Shown: positions 1-7,408 of the stretch, piece after piece
Numbering within the stretch: the stretch's first letter is position 1
How the letters are laid out: the number at the start of each line of letters is the position of its first letter
Assembly: GCA_002347405.1 (NCBI GenBank)
Contig: DDXB01000053.1
Span: forward strand, 93,928 to 157,927
Length of the DNA stretch: 64,000 nt
Direction: 5' to 3'
Source of the DNA: Rhodocyclaceae bacterium UBA2271
GTDB lineage: Bacteria; Pseudomonadota; Gammaproteobacteria; Burkholderiales; Rhodocyclaceae
Notes under the pieces: generated by a model
Told to the model about the DNA's origin: nothing
The model's database searches: none
The model's input: the letters and a program-made list of their open reading frames with translations, nothing else
Position numbers and translations under genes: made by a program

Positions 1-73
1 CGTCTGATTGTTCATGGCTGGCATCAAGCGCCATCAGAATCATCGTTTCCAGTTTGTCGGTTACTTCTTCCAC
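1..73 (-). CDS. Partial phage ORF, 5' end only
   Basis: A GTG start at 71-73 on the minus strand follows a good ribosome site (AAGGAGA, seven bases before the start). The open frame begins VEEVTDKLETMILMAL and runs off the left edge after 24 codons. It has the same orientation as the upstream small phage genes and probably belongs to the leftward early operon. Too little is visible to assign a function. Confidence 0.45.
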   Translation of the reverse strand, partial: MEEVTDKLETMILMALDASHEQSD

Positions 74-90
74 TTTGTCTCCTTTTCTGC

Positions 91-114
91 GCCGTCATAC
101 CAGCGCCGACTTTT
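91..114 (-). repeat. Dispersed motif copy
   Basis: On the minus strand this reads AAAAGTCGGCGCTGG, then TATGACGGC. It is one of about 14 copies in the window and lies between two early phage genes. Confidence 0.75.
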
Positions 115-187
115 CAAAACCCCTAACCCGTCGCTCCAGCGGGACCGGGCGAAGAGCCGCCCGGCCCCTGAGCTAGTGCGTTCGGCG

Positions 188-589
188 TCACTTCGCGGCC
201 TGCTCAAGCTGGGCGGTTTGCTTTGCCGTCAGCTTTACGCCGGCTTCTTTTGCGTAGTACAGAACCGATTCGGCCGCACTCTTCCTGACTTCACGGTCGT
301 GCCTAGCCTTCGCATCCGCCTTGTGTTCGGCTACCGCCTTCGGCGACAGCACGCCGAGCTTGATGCAGGCGTCGAGCACGCGGCATAGGCGCAGGCCTTC
401 GCGTCCGTGAGTTACCGGATAGCTAAGGTGAGACTGGACGGCATTGCTGTAGATCGTGCCATCTTCTCCGAGGGCAACGATGATGGTGTCGATTCGCGCT
501 ACCTTGACGGCTTTGAGTGCTTTGCCGCCGGGAAGTGGCTCAAGCCTCAGTTCGTTAATGCTGTCCAGTTTCGAGTTCAGTCTGCTCAT
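188..589 (-). CDS. Hypothetical phage protein
   Basis: A 133-residue protein starting MSRLNSKLDSINELRL. The start at 589 is chosen over an upstream methionine because a GAAGGA ribosome site precedes it at normal distance. The C-terminal half (about residues 75-133) is helical and rich in Ala, Lys and Glu. No catalytic motif is recognised. It lies in the leftward early operon, so a role in early phage functions is only an inference from position. Confidence 0.65.
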   Translation of the reverse strand: MSRLNSKLDSINELRLEPLPGGKALKAVKVARIDTIIVALGEDGTIYSNAVQSHLSYPVTHGREGLRLCRVLDACIKLGVLSPKAVAEHKADAKARHDREVRKSAAESVLYYAKEAGVKLTAKQTAQLEQAAK

Positions 590-601
590 GTCTTTTCCTT
601 C

Positions 602-627
602 AAAAAGTCGGTGGTGGCGGGACGGCG
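602..627 (+). repeat. Dispersed motif copy (variant)
   Basis: Reads AAAAAGTCGGTGGTGGC followed by GGGACGGCG. It differs from the consensus at two core positions but keeps the GACGGCG tail. It sits in the spacer between two leftward phage genes. Confidence 0.6.
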
Positions 628-685
628 TGCCGCAGAACACGGCGGTCGTGTGGGACCTGCGCGAAAAGCCGCGCAGGCCCCACAC

Positions 686-877
686 CTAAGCGTTCTGCGG
701 CGCGGCCTTCGCTGGCTCGCGCCTCATGACTTCGCTCATCACATGCCAGGCAACGCGATCAACCGCATTCGCAAGTAGTACCCAAACACTCCGCCAGTAA
801 CGTCCAGTCCGTGAAAACGCCACGCCGGTCAGTTGGTCGGCAATGTCACACAACAGCCAGAATAATTTTCGCCGCAT
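686..877 (-). CDS. Small hypothetical phage protein
   Basis: A 63-residue ORF starting MRRKLFWLLCDIAD. The start at 877 follows an AAGGAAAGGA ribosome site, which makes the upstream methionine at 922 unlikely. A hydrophobic stretch of roughly 15 residues near the start and another around VWVLLANAV suggest membrane or core-helix character. It shares orientation with the ssb-parB operon. No family is recognised. Confidence 0.55.
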   Translation of the reverse strand: MRRKLFWLLCDIADQLTGVAFSRTGRYWRSVWVLLANAVDRVAWHVMSEVMRREPAKAAPQNA

Positions 878-986
878 GTCTTTGTCCTTTCCTTCTCCGT
901 GGGTCGCCGCAGAACCCGTCACTCGTGTGGGGCCTGCCGCGATAAGGCCGCGTCAGGCCCCACAGTTATGTCGTTATGCGCCGCGT

Positions 987-1292
987 TCATCGCGGTAGCT
1001 CTGGCGGGCGCTTGTGCGGTGCCACACGCGGCTCTCCGGTGGCCGTATCGACCCAATCCCCAGCGCCGACTTTCCGCAACCAGTGATGCTTCACCCCGCG
1101 CGCCCAAGCGACGGCGTACACGAACGACAGCGCAAAGATTCCCCATTGCGCGGCCTGGTAGGTGGCGAACATCCAGAAGGGCTGGGCGATCAGGCCGATG
1201 ATGCAGGCCCAGCGCCGCCACGACTCGCGCGGGTCGTTGGTCAGCCAGATGGATGCCATACCGCAGCAGGCGATGATGAGTTGCTCGATCAT
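987..1292 (-). CDS. Putative small membrane protein
   Basis: A 101-residue protein starting [17 protein letters not shown]. Two hydrophobic segments (about residues 4-18 and 31-65) suggest an inner-membrane protein. Its ATG overlaps the ssb stop codon (ATGA), so translation is probably coupled to ssb. Near residues 74-79 it reads RKVGAGDW, encoded by a copy of the dispersed motif (1060-1073), so part of the C terminus derives from that repeat. Function unknown; in the leftward early phage operon. Confidence 0.65.
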   Translation of the reverse strand: MIEQLIIACCGMASIWLTNDPRESWRRWACIIGLIAQPFWMFATYQAAQWGIFALSFVYAVAWARGVKHHWLRKVGAGDWVDTATGEPRVAPHKRPPELPR

Positions 1293-1723
1293 GGGCGCTG
1301 AAACGGAATGTCGTCTGAATCGGGCGCGCTGGCCGGTGCGCCGGCCGGCTTCTCGGCCGCGCCGATCGACGGCGGCCCGCCGCCGCCATCGCGCTTGCCG
1401 AGCATCTTCATCTCGTCGGCGACGATCTCGGTGGTGTAGCGGTCCTGGCCGTCCTTGTCTTGCCATTTGCGGGTCTTGAGCGCGCCTTCGATGTAGACCT
1501 GCGATCCCTTCTTCAGGTATTGGCCGACGATCTCCGCCAGGCGGCGGAAGAACACCACCCGGTGCCACTCGGTTGCTTCCATCTTCTCGTTGGTGGCCTT
1601 GTCGGTCCATTGCTCGCTAGTGGCCACGGTGATATTCGCCACCGCGTCGCCGTTGGGCATGTAGCGCATCTCCGGGTCTTTTCCTAGATGGCCGACGATG
1701 ATGACTTTATTGACGGATGCCAT
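1289..1723 (-). CDS. ssb: Single-stranded DNA-binding protein (phage)
   Basis: A 144-residue SSB. The OB-fold region begins [21 protein letters not shown] and includes the ATSEQWTDK and TEWHRVVFF strands typical of the bacterial family up to about residue 110. A Gly/Pro-rich linker follows. The acidic tip DSDDIPF, which in this family recruits replication and repair partners, is present but followed by QRP instead of being terminal. A GGAG ribosome site precedes the ATG. It sits downstream of the parB-like gene in the leftward early operon and probably coats single-stranded phage DNA during replication or recombination. Confidence 0.95.
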   Translation of the reverse strand: MASVNKVIIVGHLGKDPEMRYMPNGDAVANITVATSEQWTDKATNEKMEATEWHRVVFFRRLAEIVGQYLKKGSQVYIEGALKTRKWQDKDGQDRYTTEIVADEMKMLGKRDGGGGPPSIGAAEKPAGAPASAPDSDDIPFQRP

Positions 1724-2376
1724 GGCTCAGGGTCTCCAGAGAGGTTCGGTACGGTTGAGAAAATCGCCCAGCGCGAGGATCTGGTCGGGCTGCAGCTCGA
1801 TGACGGTTTCTCTGGTGCCAATGACGAGCACGCATGTGCTGTCGATGCTGGCGTAGAGACTGTCGACGTTGCCGCCGGCACCTTGATCGACGCGGGCCCC
1901 AATTCCCGCAGCTTCGACTTCGGTGCCGGCGTTGCCGCGGTGGCAGCCACGACGACTGCGGCAGGCGCGGAAGGTGACGCCTGCGGGTCGCTGCCGGTGT
2001 TATTCGCCACCGCCGGCTGGGCTTGCCTGCTCTGGTCCGGCGCTGCCGGGTAAATCGGTTGGGGCCGCGCGTTTTGTCCGCCCTGCCGCACTGGCAGGAT
2101 GGTGGCCTTGGGCGGCTTGTACTCGCCGGCGTGGGTGCGTGGCACCATGCCGCTGCCAATGCGGTATTCATTGACCTGTCGGCCATGGCTTGTCACCTTG
2201 CAGCAGGTAACCACGCCGGCATTGACGGCGGCGACCAGTGTCGCCTGTACGCTGCCCGATTCGATGCCGCAGATACTGGCCAGCTCGTCGGTGCGCATGG
2301 CTATCTGGCGCGCCCGCAGCGCCTGTACCAGCGCTGCGGCATTGCTGCCGGGCTTGGGGGTGTAGGTATTGGTCAT
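1684..2376 (-). CDS. Winged-helix phage protein, probably frameshifted
   Basis: The N-terminal 75 residues ([20 protein letters not shown] onward) look like a winged-helix DNA-binding domain: helices around [16 protein letters not shown] and [13 protein letters not shown], then a basic wing. An Ala/Pro-rich linker follows. The last 75 or so residues of the open frame are Ser/Pro-rich and atypical, and they run 40 bases into ssb. In the -1 frame from about position 1905 the DNA instead encodes a protein-like tail ([20 protein letters not shown], ending TEPLWRP) that stops at 1727, five bases before the ssb ATG. A one-base indel near the GGGGCCC run at about 1897-1903 would restore a 216-residue product. 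Its start overlaps the parB-like stop. Confidence 0.6.
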   Translation of the reverse strand: MTNTYTPKPGSNAAALVQALRARQIAMRTDELASICGIESGSVQATLVAAVNAGVVTCCKVTSHGRQVNEYRIGSGMVPRTHAGEYKPPKATILPVRQGGQNARPQPIYPAAPDQSRQAQPAVANNTGSDPQASPSAPAAVVVAATAATPAPKSKLRELGPASIKVPAATSTVSTPASTAHACSSLAPEKPSSSCSPTRSSRWAIFSTVPNLSGDPEPWHPSIKSSSSAI

Positions 2377-4196
2377 CAGGCTTCCACCGGAAATGGCCAG
2401 GCACCCAGGCTGGGTTTAACCGGCGCAGCCGGTTCGTTCGCCGACGTAGTCGGCGCTGGACCAGCCTTTGCCTTGGGCTTTTTCGCGGCAACTTTCTTCT
2501 TGGGGTTTTCCGGCGCAGCCGGCTGCGCACCTTCTTCGTGCGCTTGCGCAGCTTGGGTGGGGTCTGTCGCCGTTTCGGCTGGCAACAGGGCAGCGAGATC
2601 CTGCAGGGTGTGGGGTTGGTCGCGTTCGGGGTTGTAGTCCCAGGGGCTAACACGGACTTCGTCGACGGTCACTGCGTCGAGCAGAAAGGCCAGCGCGGTG
2701 CCTGGCGACCATTTGCGCATGGCCTCAGCGAGTGCGGTCATCTGCGCGCTGGCGTTGTCGTCATCGGTGGGATCCTCCGGCAACGTAATGCCGCACAGGG
2801 CCAGTCGTGCTTCGTCGGGTTCGCCGTTGATTTCGAAGTCCTGGCGCATCTGCGCAATGGCCAGCAGGATGATGGCCTGGTCGGGATTGATCTCGCCGGC
2901 GTCATAGGCATGGCGGGCGCGGTCGATGAGGGTATCCGCCAGCGCCCGGCGGCGCACTGTTTCGGCCTCGGCCGCCTCGCGTCTCTGTTCGCGCTCGGCT
3001 GCTTCCTGCTGGCGTTTGGCGTCCTTCTCGGTCTGCTCGTTGCTGACCAGCAGATCCGGCTGCCAGCCGGCCTTGCGCAAGGCAGAGGCCAGCGCGGTGG
3101 GGTCGCCCAGTTCGATCACGTTGCCGGCGCGGGTCTCGACCAGCGTGGTCACGGGCGCCGCGTCACCAAGAATCTCGCGGTAGGTGCGGTCCTGAGCATC
3201 GCCGCGCACGATCTCATTGAGGCTGACGTGCGCGCTGGAATTGAGGTGATGCTCGCCGTAAGGCATGAATTCTTCCGCGTCCTCGCCGGTGATGACCTTG
3301 ACGCCCTTCTGCTCGGCAGTCAGGATCAGCTGCTGGCGCCGGGTGAGTCGCTTGTCTTCGAAGCAGGCGGTGTCGGTGCACACATGTTCACTGTCGAGAT
3401 CGGCGTAGAGCTCGGGCGCGTTGCCGCTGCGTTTGGGGCAGGCCTGGCAGCTGCCGGCGGTGGGCGCCAATTCGGCATCGTCAAGTGCGAAGGTGGCGCG
3501 CTCAAGATTGATGGTGAAGTGGTGGCGAATGTGATTGACGGCATTGCGGTAGGACAGCGGCAGGCCGTCGTAGCCGGCGCTGATTTCCTTGGCGGCCTTT
3601 TTCTGCAGCGTGGCGCCGGGGATGCGCGCCACCAGCAATGCGGTGCTGGCGTCGAGCTTACCCTCGAAGAAAACCTCGCGGGCTTCGTGACAGAGCGCCG
3701 TGAGCTTGAGGCGGGCATAGACATAGCCCTTGCTCTTGCCGATCTTGGCGGCGATCTCCTCGGCCTTGTAGCCGTGGCGCTGCATCAGCTGCTGATAGCC
3801 TTCGGCTTCTTCGATGGGATGCACATCGCGCCGCTGCAGGTTTTCGATGACCTGGATTTCCAGCACCTGCTTGTCGTCGAGTTCGCGCCAGAAGCCGGGG
3901 ATCTCGGTCAGGCCGGCCAGCTTGGCGGCGCGCCAGCGGCACTCGCCAACGACGATTTCATATTGTGGATGGCTGTCGTCGCCGTCCTTGCGCCGCTTGT
4001 TGTAGTCGAGGAAATGCTCCAGCGGCAGCGGCCGCACGGTGATCGGCTGGATCAGGCCGTGGGCCTTGATCGATTCGGCCAGTTCGGCGAGGTAGGCCTC
4101 GTCGAAGTGCTTGCGGGGGTTGCTGGGCGAGGGAATGATGGCGGCGACGGGCAGCGTGGCCACGGCGGTCGCTTCGGGCGGTAGGGGTGCATTCAT
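2376..4196 (-). CDS. Large ParB/RepB-family phage protein
   Basis: A 606-residue protein, about twice the usual ParB length. The ParB N-terminal domain is clear: GECRWRA at residues 84-90 corresponds to the family's GERRxRA CTP-binding motif, and ENLQRRDVHPIEEAEGY spans about 118-134. A helix-turn-helix (KAEEIAAKIGKSKGYVY) follows at 144-160. Four cysteines (250, 253, 273, 278) in a C-x2-C ... C-x4-C arrangement could bind a metal. The C-terminal third is Ala/Lys/Pro-rich. It precedes the winged-helix gene and ssb, so a role in phage DNA replication, partition or gene control is likely, but which one is not shown. The motif-like AGTCGGCGCTGG at 2448-2459 encodes its PAPT. Confidence 0.88.
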   Translation of the reverse strand: MNAPLPPEATAVATLPVAAIIPSPSNPRKHFDEAYLAELAESIKAHGLIQPITVRPLPLEHFLDYNKRRKDGDDSHPQYEIVVGECRWRAAKLAGLTEIPGFWRELDDKQVLEIQVIENLQRRDVHPIEEAEGYQQLMQRHGYKAEEIAAKIGKSKGYVYARLKLTALCHEAREVFFEGKLDASTALLVARIPGATLQKKAAKEISAGYDGLPLSYRNAVNHIRHHFTINLERATFALDDAELAPTAGSCQACPKRSGNAPELYADLDSEHVCTDTACFEDKRLTRRQQLILTAEQKGVKVITGEDAEEFMPYGEHHLNSSAHVSLNEIVRGDAQDRTYREILGDAAPVTTLVETRAGNVIELGDPTALASALRKAGWQPDLLVSNEQTEKDAKRQQEAAEREQRREAAEAETVRRRALADTLIDRARHAYDAGEINPDQAIILLAIAQMRQDFEINGEPDEARLALCGITLPEDPTDDDNASAQMTALAEAMRKWSPGTALAFLLDAVTVDEVRVSPWDYNPERDQPHTLQDLAALLPAETATDPTQAAQAHEEGAQPAAPENPKKKVAAKKPKAKAGPAPTTSANEPAAPVKPSLGAWPFPVEA

Positions 4197-4229
4197 GGTC
4201 AGTGTCTCCGTGTGTGGGCGAAAAAAAAG

Positions 4230-4430
4230 TCAGGGCAGGCGGTACTTGTCGCGGCAGCGGGCGCAGTTGCCATCGACGAGGCGGCCAAACCACTCGCCGC
4301 ACAGGTCGCAGTCGCCCGGCGTGCCGACGGGGATGGCGGCGGCCCTGGCGCGCGCCGTGGCCACGCAGCTGGCCGTATCGTGTGCGGCACGATCATTAGC
4401 CTGGTCGATGAGGTCGCCCCGCTCGCTCAT
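4230..4430 (-). CDS. DksA/TraR-type zinc-finger protein
   Basis: A 66-residue protein whose C-terminal half, CDLCGEWFGRLVDGNCARC (about 41-59), has the C-x2-C ... C-x2-C zinc finger of the TraR/DksA family. Phage members of this family are short, lack the long coiled coil of DksA, and modulate RNA polymerase through its secondary channel. The gene is in the leftward early operon, directly upstream of the parB-like gene (33-base spacer). Family assignment is firm; an effect on transcription is inferred from the family. Confidence 0.85.
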   Translation of the reverse strand: MSERGDLIDQANDRAAHDTASCVATARARAAAIPVGTPGDCDLCGEWFGRLVDGNCARCRDKYRLP

Positions 4431-4522
4431 GCGAATCTCCCGGCGGTGCGCCAGGCGCGGCGCAAATCGAAATGCAGAACGGGATCGCGCCAGAAACGCA
4501 GGGCGATGATCAGGCGGCGCAT
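4427..4522 (-). CDS. Small basic phage ORF
   Basis: A 31-residue ORF (MRRLIIALRFWRDPVLHFDL onward) whose stop overlaps the ATG of the zinc-finger gene. Its own start lies inside the upstream small ORF. The chain of overlaps is the main reason to accept it. No family is recognised. Confidence 0.4.
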   Translation of the reverse strand: MRRLIIALRFWRDPVLHFDLRRAWRTAGRFA

Positions 4523-4659
4523 GGCAGAGACTCCGAGCAGACCAGACGCGCCAGCCCGATCACGATGGCCGTGCAGGGATCGGGCGCGATGACGATAAGC
4601 GACTGGCCGCGATGGTGGACGCGGTATAGGCGGCCGGGGATGATGGGTGCGGCGATCAT
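4510..4659 (-). CDS. Small hypothetical phage protein
   Basis: A 49-residue ORF starting MIAAPIIPGRLYRVHHRGQS and ending SESLPCAA. Its ATG overlaps the stop of the preceding gene (ATGA at 4656-4659) and its end overlaps the next small ORF. The beta-rich N terminus resembles small phage proteins of unknown role. Support comes from coupling and codon use. Confidence 0.5.
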   Translation of the reverse strand: MIAAPIIPGRLYRVHHRGQSLIVIAPDPCTAIVIGLARLVCSESLPCAA

Positions 4660-4847
4660 GTCGTGGCCTCGGTAAAGTCGCGGCGCGTGTGGTTGGCGAC
4701 GATCTGGTCGGCAATGGCGCGGGTGCGCGCTGACAGTTCGGCATAAATCAGTTCGAGCGCCATGCCGGCGCGCAGCGCATCGGCAATTTCCTGATCAACA
4801 ATGGCGCCGAACGCGGTGGTGTAGTAAGTATCGCGACGGAAGGTCAT
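4656..4847 (-). CDS. Small hypothetical phage protein
   Basis: A 63-residue protein (MTFRRDTYYTTAFGAIVDQE onward) with a predicted helical C-terminal two thirds. The start at 4847 is coupled to the upstream gene by an ATGA overlap and preceded by AGGAGG. It is one of a run of five short, overlapping leftward ORFs between the early promoter and the zinc-finger gene. No recognised domain. Confidence 0.6.
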   Translation of the reverse strand: MTFRRDTYYTTAFGAIVDQEIADALRAGMALELIYAELSARTRAIADQIVANHTRRDFTEATT

Positions 4848-5053
4848 CGTGCGACCTCCTGGCTGTTGGCGCAGCGCGATACCTTGCGGTACAGCGCCTC
4901 GGCACTGCCGCATTCGCCCAGGCAGACGTTGCGGCTGGGCGTTTTGCGGTAGACGATGAATTTGTCGCCCTTGTCGACCACGAACATGCCGTGGTCTTTG
5001 GCGATCTGGCAGGCTTGCTTGAATTGCTGCTGTCCGGTGTGTAGGCGGGTCAT
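4844..5053 (-). CDS. Small hypothetical phage protein
   Basis: A 69-residue protein starting MTRLHTGQQQFKQACQIAKD, with a compact alpha/beta pattern (GMFVVDKGDKFIVYRK) and three cysteines. Its start overlaps the end of the upstream 128-residue gene. No family is recognised. Position indicates an early phage gene expressed from the 5476-5504 promoter. Confidence 0.6.
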   Translation of the reverse strand: MTRLHTGQQQFKQACQIAKDHGMFVVDKGDKFIVYRKTPSRNVCLGECGSAEALYRKVSRCANSQEVAR

Positions 5054-5436
5054 GACAACACCGCCTCGATCTTGCGCTTGGTGTCGGCGACGCCGGCTTC
5101 ATAGCCAAGGTGATAGCCGGGCAGAATGTCTGCGTCAGGCTGCAGCTTGAGCAGCTTGCGCTCGAGATCGCGCATGTCCTTCTTGAGTTCGACGGCGACC
5201 AGCGCGTTGTATTCCTCGATCGGCAGGGCCAGCATTTCGTCTGCCTTGGCCATTGCCGCATCGCGACCGGTAACGATGCCGCCCTGGTAGAAGTCATCGC
5301 GATACACCTGCCAGCAATACTGGTTGCTGCCTTCGTATTGCGTGGCACGGCAGCGCGTGCCTTCGCGGATGTACTTTCGCCATTCGTCGGTTTTGGCGGT
5401 GGTGTCTTGTTGCCAGGTTGCGTGGGTGGCTTGCAC
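5050..5436 (-). CDS. Hypothetical phage protein, first gene of the leftward operon
   Basis: A 128-residue protein with a GTG start at 5436 (MQATHATWQQDTTAKTDEWR) preceded by AAAGGAG. The N-terminal half has aromatic-rich strands (QYCWQVYRDDFYQGG) and the C-terminal half is a helical, charged segment (LKKDMRDLERKLLKLQ). It is the first gene after the leftward early promoter, with a leader of about 35 bases. Early phage genes in this place often counter host functions, but nothing in the sequence proves that here. Confidence 0.7.
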   Translation of the reverse strand: MQATHATWQQDTTAKTDEWRKYIREGTRCRATQYEGSNQYCWQVYRDDFYQGGIVTGRDAAMAKADEMLALPIEEYNALVAVELKKDMRDLERKLLKLQPDADILPGYHLGYEAGVADTKRKIEAVLS

Positions 5437-5475
5437 TTTCTGCTCCTTTCATCCCGTGAGTTATTGGGTTGAAAG

Positions 5476-5519
5476 AGAATACCTGCATGGTTACTGCGTG
5501 TCAATACCCGTGCAGGTAT
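5476..5519 (-). promoter_or_regulatory. Leftward early promoter pL with two operator half-sites
   Basis: On the minus strand: TTGACA (5499-5504), 17 bases, TATTCT (5476-5481). CCATGCAGGTAT (5479-5490) overlaps the -10 and its inverted partner ATACCTGCACGG (5508-5519) lies upstream of the -35. The rightward promoter at 8535-8563 has the same layout and a nearly identical spacer, so the nearby repressor probably controls both. Confidence 0.75.
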
Positions 5520-5530
5520 TTTTCAGGAAA

Positions 5531-5555
5531 GAAAAAGCCCGCTCAGTGGCGGGCT
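5531..5555 (-). terminator. Rho-independent terminator
   Basis: AGCCCGC (5536-5542) pairs with GCGGGCT (5549-5555). Read leftward, the hairpin is followed by a T run. It ends transcription from the BRCT gene and its neighbour before the pL promoter. Confidence 0.7.
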
Positions 5556-5559
5556 GCAG

Positions 5560-5583
5560 AAAGTCGGCGCTGGCGGGGCGGCG
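5560..5583 (+). repeat. Dispersed motif copy
   Basis: AAAGTCGGCGCTGGCG then GGGCGGCG, ending one base before the stop codon of the leftward gene at 5584. It is one of about 14 copies. Confidence 0.75.
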
Positions 5584-5844
5584 TCAGGTATCGAGTTCTG
5601 GTGCGATCCAGTGCTGTTCGTGGTCGGAATGATTGCTATGTGTGATGGCCAGAACGACCTTTTGATTGGTGACGACGTCTTTGTATCCCCAGTAGATCAG
5701 CAGCGGTTCATGTGGCAGCTTGGCCTTGAGCGCCTTGTGCACGGCTTTCCAGTTGCTCCGGATGGCCGTGACGCGATTTTCAATGCGCGGCCAGATTTCG
5801 CCGTAGAAGCGATGGTGGACCACCTCGATAAAGCCCGGCATCAT
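5584..5844 (-). CDS. Hypothetical protein downstream of the BRCT gene
   Basis: An 86-residue protein starting MMPGFIEVVHHRFYGEIWPR. Mixed alpha/beta composition with a strand-rich centre (EPLLIYWGYKDVV, QKVVLAITHSN). Its ATG overlaps the BRCT gene's stop (ATGA), which indicates co-translation, and a terminator follows. No family recognised. The tight coupling suggests the two products work together; the function is open. Confidence 0.65.
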   Translation of the reverse strand: MMPGFIEVVHHRFYGEIWPRIENRVTAIRSNWKAVHKALKAKLPHEPLLIYWGYKDVVTNQKVVLAITHSNHSDHEQHWIAPELDT

Positions 5845-6458
5845 TTCAGGTGGGCCTCCCAGTGCTGTTCGGAAACGATGATGAGCGGCGTGCCGCGCTC
5901 GCGGTATTCGACGGCCTTGGAAATCTTGTGCCCGAAACTTGAGTGTTTCCAGAATTCAGAGCCAAGATCTCCGATGACCAGGTAGTGCAGCTTCCTGGTG
6001 ATGCTATCGACGGCGAGGCCGCCGCGTGAGTTGACGGCTGCCTGGCATTCGGTGCGCGTGCCATAGTCGAAGTTTCCGGTGAAGCAAAAGCTGTGGCCTT
6101 CGATGGTGATTGGCGGCGGCGGTTCGTCGATTGGCAGGGCGCTACGCACCGTGCCTTCGGGTGTTTCTGGCGAGGCGAAGCGGAGTAGTAGGCCAAGCAG
6201 ATCGCCTTCTTCGTCACTGTCAAGCAGGCCATCAGCCAGCATGAGGCGCAGCCGTTCATAGAGCACGTTGGCCGGGTACGCATTGAGGCAATGGGAGTGA
6301 GCAACCAGCCAATTCATGATGCCTTCTGCTTCGACATGATTGATTGAACCATCTAGGATTGCGCCCTTGCACAGTCCGGTCAGTTCATCAATTTCACGGT
6401 CAATCAACCTGTCGCTGTGAATGTTGCGCAAGTCGGAATCGTTTAACGGTCTTGTCAT
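5841..6458 (-). CDS. BRCT-domain protein with TerB-like N terminus
   Basis: About 205 residues. The C-terminal part (about 120-200) reads as a BRCT domain: GHSFCFTGNFDYGTRTE, a GG turn, then LVIGDLGSEFW, like the BRCT repeat of NAD-dependent DNA ligases. The N-terminal 95 residues are helical with acidic segments (DGSINHVEAEGIMNWL, DGLLDSDEEGDLLGLL) and recall TerB-like or EF-hand-like modules. The ATG at 6458 is preferred; a GTG at 6467 is possible. It lies between two terminators, separate from the repressor operon, and may be an accessory gene acting on DNA or on protein interactions. Confidence 0.78.
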   Translation of the reverse strand: MTRPLNDSDLRNIHSDRLIDREIDELTGLCKGAILDGSINHVEAEGIMNWLVAHSHCLNAYPANVLYERLRLMLADGLLDSDEEGDLLGLLLRFASPETPEGTVRSALPIDEPPPPITIEGHSFCFTGNFDYGTRTECQAAVNSRGGLAVDSITRKLHYLVIGDLGSEFWKHSSFGHKISKAVEYRERGTPLIIVSEQHWEAHLK

Positions 6459-6493
6459 TGCGACCACTTTCGGTGTGAGTGCGCCATGGTAAT

Positions 6494-6523
6494 AAAAAAC
6501 CCGCCTCAGTGGGCGGGTTTTTG
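6494..6523. terminator. Bidirectional rho-independent terminator
   Basis: AAACCCGCC (6497-6505) pairs with GGCGGGTTT (6512-6520), with A and T runs on either side. It separates the repressor-kinase-DUF3037 operon from the BRCT gene. Confidence 0.8.
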
Positions 6524-6541
6524 GCAGGTGGGTCGGCGGGA

Positions 6542-7408
6542 CTATGGAACGAGGAGACCCGGCGAAAGCAGGCCGCCGTCGATGTGCAGACCGCTGGCCA
6601 GAAAATCAGACAGGCGCTGCACATCAGCGGGCGATTCGAGCGAATACAGTTCGTCGGCGTTACGCTCGAAAAGCCTGACTGCCGATTTGACGTTGGCGTA
6701 GTTGCTGACGGCCACGACCCCAATACACTTTCCTTGGCCAACGACATCGCGCGCCATGTCGAGCGTGATGCTTTTGAAAGCGGCGTTGTTGCGCAAGCTC
6801 GGTGTAATGTGGTCAGCGCCTCGAAGATCAAGTGTCTCTATCACATGCAGATGGCCGTTTTTATAGGCAAAGTCGGCATAGACATCGGACTCAACGGAGA
6901 CCGGGTACTGTTCGACGATGCGGCTGCGCGAAAGATCGTCCATGTTGCGGCCCATGACCTTTGCTTGCCTGAACCAGTCTTTCAACTGGCGGGTCAGTTT
7001 GGTGTTGCGTACCGGTCGGCGCTCAGCCTTCACACTGAGGGCAGGCCGCCGCACCAGGGCTGCCATCAGCCGGTCGATGACGGAGGTGAAGTCCCCCTCT
7101 GCGGCGAACAGTTCGCCACCAGGAATCAGTCGCATCGGGGCCAACATGAATTCCAGCAAGGTGAAGCGTGCCGCCTGATCCGGTAGGGCGGCAAGTTGCG
7201 TGGCGAGCGACGACGCCAGCGAGTCGTCCATCAACTGACGGAAGATGGGTAGACGCGGATAGTTCGGGTCGAGCGCTGAAAGGCGATTGATTGAAGCATC
7301 GACGTGAAACTCCGGCATTCCATCGCGCCATACCGCGATGCCGAGGTTGATGTGCTCGTTCCTCGGCAGCGGTGTTTCGGCGATCAGCAGGTGGTATTCG
7401 AGTTTCAT
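6542..7408 (-). CDS. DUF3037-like protein, partner of a HipA-like kinase
   Basis: A 288-residue protein starting MKLEYHLLIAETPLPRNEHI. The opening strand pattern followed by NEHINLGIAVWRDGMPEF matches the start of DUF3037 proteins, which are commonly encoded beside HipA-like kinases. The central part is helical and basic. It overlaps the kinase gene by four bases, and its stop is followed by a strong terminator, so it closes the repressor operon. The biochemical role of the family is not established as far as I know; an accessory or defence function is an inference from context. Confidence 0.7.
   Translation of the reverse strand: MKLEYHLLIAETPLPRNEHINLGIAVWRDGMPEFHVDASINRLSALDPNYPRLPIFRQLMDDSLASSLATQLAALPDQAARFTLLEFMLAPMRLIPGGELFAAEGDFTSVIDRLMAALVRRPALSVKAERRPVRNTKLTRQLKDWFRQAKVMGRNMDDLSRSRIVEQYPVSVESDVYADFAYKNGHLHVIETLDLRGADHITPSLRNNAAFKSITLDMARDVVGQGKCIGVVAVSNYANVKSAVRLFERNADELYSLESPADVQRLSDFLASGLHIDGGLLSPGLLVP

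Noticed and set aside
2448..2459. Another dispersed motif copy in the parB-like gene
   Set aside because: Only 12 bases (AGTCGGCGCTGG) match and neither the A run nor the GACGGCG tail is present; kept as a possible remnant only.
2238..4184. 648-codon open frame on the plus strand opposite the parB-like gene
   Set aside because: Antisense shadow: the minus strand has clear ParB motifs and overlaps in register with its neighbours, while the plus translation is Gly/Arg/Val-rich without motifs.
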